Below are positions 61,620 to 64,000 of a stretch of DNA of 64,000 bases, one piece after another. Positions within the stretch are counted from its first letter, which is position 1. Each line of letters opens with the position of its first letter. The notes beneath the pieces were generated by a model. It did no database searches, was not told the DNA's origin, and worked only from the letters and a program-made list of their open reading frames with translations. Location: assembly GCF_022345965.1 (NCBI RefSeq), contig NZ_JAKRMU010000003.1:124001-188000 (forward strand), given 5' to 3'. A program made the position numbers and the translations under genes. The DNA is from Corynebacterium sp. ACRQK. Its GTDB lineage: Bacteria > Actinomycetota > Actinomycetes > Mycobacteriales > Mycobacteriaceae.

Positions 61620-62627
61620 ATGGGGCGAAAGCACAGCAACGTCCATCACTGGGACGAATCCGATGTCCGCGTCCGCCCCGGCAAGGGCTCCCGCCCACGG
61701 ACGAAGGATCGGCCGAGCCATAAAAACGCCAAGCGGGGCATGGTCGTCTCCAAAGATCGCGGCCGCTGGGGCGTGGTGCTAGACGAAGACGGCACCCTCG
61801 TCACCTGCATGCGCGCCCGCGAGATGGGGCGCACCAACGTAGTCGTCGGAGACCACGTCTGTGTGGTCGGCGATACCTCCGGCAAGAAGGACACCCTGGC
61901 GCGCATCGTGCGGCTCGAAGACCGCACCTCCATTCTGCGCCGCACTGCGGACGACACGGACTCTTTCGAGCGGATCGTCGTGGCCAATGCGGACTACCTG
62001 CTGATCGTCAGCGCCGTGGCCGATCCACCGCCGCGCACCGGCTTCGTGGAACGCGCCCTCATCGCCGCCTTCGTCGGCGGCCTCACCCCGCTGGTCTGCC
62101 TCACCAAATCCGACCTCGCCGACCCCAGCGCCTTCGCCGCCGAGTTCCGCGATCTCGACGTAGAGGTCCTCACCACCGGCGTCAGCGACTCCCTGGACGA
62201 ACTCACCGAGCACATCACGGGCAAGGTCAGCGCCCTCGTCGGCCACTCCGGGGTGGGCAAATCCACCCTGTTTAATCGCCTCATCCCTGACGCGGAACGC
62301 GCCACCGGAGAAGTCAGCGGGGTGGGCAAAGGCCGGCACACCTCCACCCAGTCCGTAGCGCTCCAGCTGCCCGCAGGCGGCTGGATTATCGACACTCCGG
62401 GCATCCGCAGCCTGGGGCTGGCACACGTCGACCCGGACACCGTAGTGGACGTCTTCGAAGACCTCCGCGAGGTCACCGAAGACTGCCCCCGCGGCTGCAC
62501 GCACATGGGTCCGCCCGCCGACCCGGAGTGCGCCCTGGATACCCTCACCGGTGCCTCCGCCCGGCGCGTCACCGCGATCCGCCGCTTGCTGGAGGCCCTG
62601 CGCAGCAACAACGAGTGGGAAATGTAG
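61620..62627 (+). CDS. rsgA: Ribosome-assembly GTPase RsgA
   Basis: 335 residues. OB-fold N-terminus, then the circularly permuted GTPase: TKSDL (G4) comes before GHSGVGKSTLFNRL (G1) and DTPGIRSLGL (G3). The C-terminal zinc knuckle has Cys-Pro-Arg-Gly-Cys-Thr-His and a later Cys. It checks 30S maturation. The ATG follows the aroA TAG directly, so translation is likely coupled. Confidence 0.94.
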   Translation: MGRKHSNVHHWDESDVRVRPGKGSRPRTKDRPSHKNAKRGMVVSKDRGRWGVVLDEDGTLVTCMRAREMGRTNVVVGDHVCVVGDTSGKKDTLARIVRLEDRTSILRRTADDTDSFERIVVANADYLLIVSAVADPPPRTGFVERALIAAFVGGLTPLVCLTKSDLADPSAFAAEFRDLDVEVLTTGVSDSLDELTEHITGKVSALVGHSGVGKSTLFNRLIPDAERATGEVSGVGKGRHTSTQSVALQLPAGGWIIDTPGIRSLGLAHVDPDTVVDVFEDLREVTEDCPRGCTHMGPPADPECALDTLTGASARRVTAIRRLLEALRSNNEWEM

Positions 62628-62635
62628 CTAACCTG

Positions 62636-63142
62636 CTACATCAGATCCACCAGGAACGGCAGCTCCTTCGCGTCGTACCAGCTCATCAGGTTGTCCTCGC
62701 AGTCCCCCAGCGCGAACTCCGCGTCCTCATCCCCCAGGTCAGCTGCGTCGATGCACTCGATCGCTTTCGCCGTGGCGGCCTCCGCGTCGGCGTCATCAAC
62801 ATGGATCGCCAACAACTGCTGCACCTTCACAACCGCCGGGTCCAGCCGCACCACGGACTCGCCGTCGGTCGGCGCCAAAGTAACCGCCGAGTCATCGATC
62901 TCCGCGCTGATCACCACGCGCCGGTGCGGGAAGCGCTCCTCCCCGCCCGCGCTGAGCAGCCGCAGCGAGGCCCGCGCGGCATCCAGGAAGGCCGTGTACG
63001 CCAGCTCCTCCTCGTCGCCGCCGGTGTAGAACTCCCGCACCGCCGGGGTCAGGGCAAAGCCAACCGCAGACCGCACCGGGTGTTCCCCCTGCTCCGCAAG
63101 GGTGCCCAGCATGTCAAAGGTCGCGGGAATGTACACCAGCAT
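62636..63142 (-). CDS. DUF6912 family protein
   Basis: 168 residues, acidic, no transmembrane segments. The opening MLVYIPATFDMLGTL and the Ala/Asp-rich central part are typical of a short actinobacterial family seen next to a HAD hydrolase and near secA. Its start follows 3 bp after the stop of the HAD gene on the same strand, indicating an operon. Function unknown. Confidence 0.75.
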   Translation of the reverse strand: MLVYIPATFDMLGTLAEQGEHPVRSAVGFALTPAVREFYTGGDEEELAYTAFLDAARASLRLLSAGGEERFPHRRVVISAEIDDSAVTLAPTDGESVVRLDPAVVKVQQLLAIHVDDADAEAATAKAIECIDAADLGDEDAEFALGDCEDNLMSWYDAKELPFLVDLM

Positions 63143-63145
63143 GGT

Positions 63146-63556
63146 TTAGAACTCCCCCTCCAGCTCGAACACGCCGGTGATCTCCACCACCGCGCGATCG
63201 AACTGCTGGTAGTAGATGCCAATCAGGCCGGCATCCACGGCGCCGCGGATGTTCAGGATGTTGTCGTCCACCAGCACCAGATCCTGCTGCGGCAGGTCCA
63301 GACGGTCGGCGGTGATACGGAAGATCTCCTCCGAGGGCTTCTCCGCCCCAACCTCGCCGGAAAGCACCACGGCATCCACGTAACCGCCCTCCAGCCACGT
63401 GCGGATGGGGGCAGCTCCCGCCCCGCCCGGATCGTTGGAAAGAATCGCCGTGGCAATGCCCTCCGCTCGCGCTGCTGCCAGCAGCTTGCGCCACCGCCTG
63501 CGGTCTTCCTCGGCACCGTCCAACACTCCGCAATAATCAACTACTAGTCCACGCAT
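63146..63556 (-). CDS. HAD-like hydrolase
   Basis: 136 residues, short for the superfamily. Motif I is VVDYCGVLDG (DxxGxxD-like), motif II Ser/Asn in ILSNDPGG, motif III Lys in GAEKPSEEIF and motif IV DDN in LVLVDDNILN. No cap domain insert is seen, so substrate choice is open. It is the first gene of a two-gene unit with the DUF6912 gene. Confidence 0.82.
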   Translation of the reverse strand: MRGLVVDYCGVLDGAEEDRRRWRKLLAAARAEGIATAILSNDPGGAGAAPIRTWLEGGYVDAVVLSGEVGAEKPSEEIFRITADRLDLPQQDLVLVDDNILNIRGAVDAGLIGIYYQQFDRAVVEITGVFELEGEF

Positions 63557-63692
63557 GCCCTATATTCTGCCATCTTTTCGCCCTCCGGCGCCCCGCGGGG
63601 CATGCACTTCGCTATAGTTATGCCCGTATGGCGCCTTCGGGGGAACGCACCGTACAGCTTCACTGGCATGAACAACAGGGGGATTTTCTTTC

Positions 63693-64000
63693 GTGACCAC
63701 TTCAACTACCACGCGCCCACTTCCGGACTTCGTGTTCCTGCGCCCACCCACCCCGGCCGTCGCTGTGCAGGCCGCCGAGGAGGAGGTCACTGATTCTTTT
63801 CGGGACGCCAACACCCCACCGCCCCAGCGCATCGCGCAGATCGTAAAAATGTGGCTGGAGGCTTTGGAAGGCCGCCGTCCGATCGACCATTTGCGCCGCG
63901 CGCCCTTCGGCGAGCGCGTGCTAGAGCAACTGCGAGTCCGCCGGCACGTGCGCCCAGAACCGACGAGTGGGCGGGTGGAAAAGGGGGCGTCAATAATAAG
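63693..64000 (+). CDS. Rv3235-family (DUF6459) protein, 3' end outside window
   Basis: From GTG 63693 the frame runs open to the edge (102 codons). PPPQRIAQIVKMWLEALEGRRPIDHLRRAPFGERVLEQLR is the conserved part of the Rv3235 family, small Arg/Pro-rich proteins found close to secA in actinobacteria. The start follows AGGGGGATTTTCTTTC. Function unknown. Confidence 0.8.
   Translation, partial: MTTSTTTRPLPDFVFLRPPTPAVAVQAAEEEVTDSFRDANTPPPQRIAQIVKMWLEALEGRRPIDHLRRAPFGERVLEQLRVRRHVRPEPTSGRVEKGASII

Overview
The window is high-GC actinobacterial chromosome and fits Corynebacterium. Supporting evidence: WhiB-type whcE, the SigH/anti-SigH pair, AdnAB, UvrD2, UPF0182, the Rv3235-type protein, the csm-pcrA-M23-DUF6350 order, and secreted PAP2, S1 and SGNH enzymes. 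The acyl-CoA ligase and erm(X) recall the lipophilic, multidrug-resistant C. jeikeium/C. striatum group, but the species is inferred, not proven.

Layout. (1) 1-18.0 kb, core left flank: a DUF6350 membrane protein (cut by the window edge), an M23 endopeptidase, an SGNH hydrolase, an acyl-CoA ligase, PcrA helicase, chorismate mutase, a secreted S1 protease, a PAP2 phosphatase, a nitroreductase, LemA, an M48 protease, a DUF1990 protein, sucCD and a glutathionyl-hydroquinone-reductase-like protein. (2) 18,021-33,907, a mosaic genomic island of about 15.8 kb. It is bounded by a 40-bp direct repeat of the 3' half of initiator tRNA-fMet; the intact tRNA is at the right end. In order it holds a broken tyrosine integrase, an IS6 element, a cut cueP with trx, a RepA plasmid replicon with iterons and a DnaA box, a small protein, a broken type ISP restriction-modification gene, an IS3-type element, erm(X) with its leader peptide, an ISL3 remnant, two arrays of CATATG palindromes at an exact 12-bp pitch around a 49-residue membrane peptide gene, a serine resolvase coupled to a second small protein, a TetR/SMR/SMR/NIPSNAP cassette, an IS6 relic, and a SulP transporter divergent from a MerR regulator. 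(3) 33.9-64 kb, core right flank, in an order that broadly follows M. tuberculosis Rv3193c to Rv3235: UPF0182, a PPA1309 protein, a PDZ/Lon-type protease, a DUF2342 zincin, a YgjP-type peptidase, a cyclodehydratase-like protein, uvrD2, a K+ channel, adnB, adnA, a TIGR02569-like protein, DUF3152, DUF3107, rhlE, a beta-propeller protein, whcE, bL37, a PH-domain protein, rshA, sigH, an SRAP protein, aroA, rsgA, a DUF6912 protein, a HAD hydrolase and an Rv3235-family protein (cut by the edge).

How it works together. The flanks provide envelope maintenance, DNA-end processing (PcrA, UvrD2 and AdnAB are four SF1 motors in one window), TCA substrate-level phosphorylation, the shikimate pathway and the SigH/WhcE thiol-stress circuit. 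The island looks like a plasmid that entered the chromosome at tRNA-fMet and then collected insertion sequences, macrolide resistance, quaternary-ammonium-type efflux and metal-handling genes. Its integrase is broken, so it probably cannot excise by itself. The least explained part is 27.0-29.05 kb: two phased palindrome arrays, two small membrane proteins, a resolvase and a small coupled protein with a paralogue beside the replicon.
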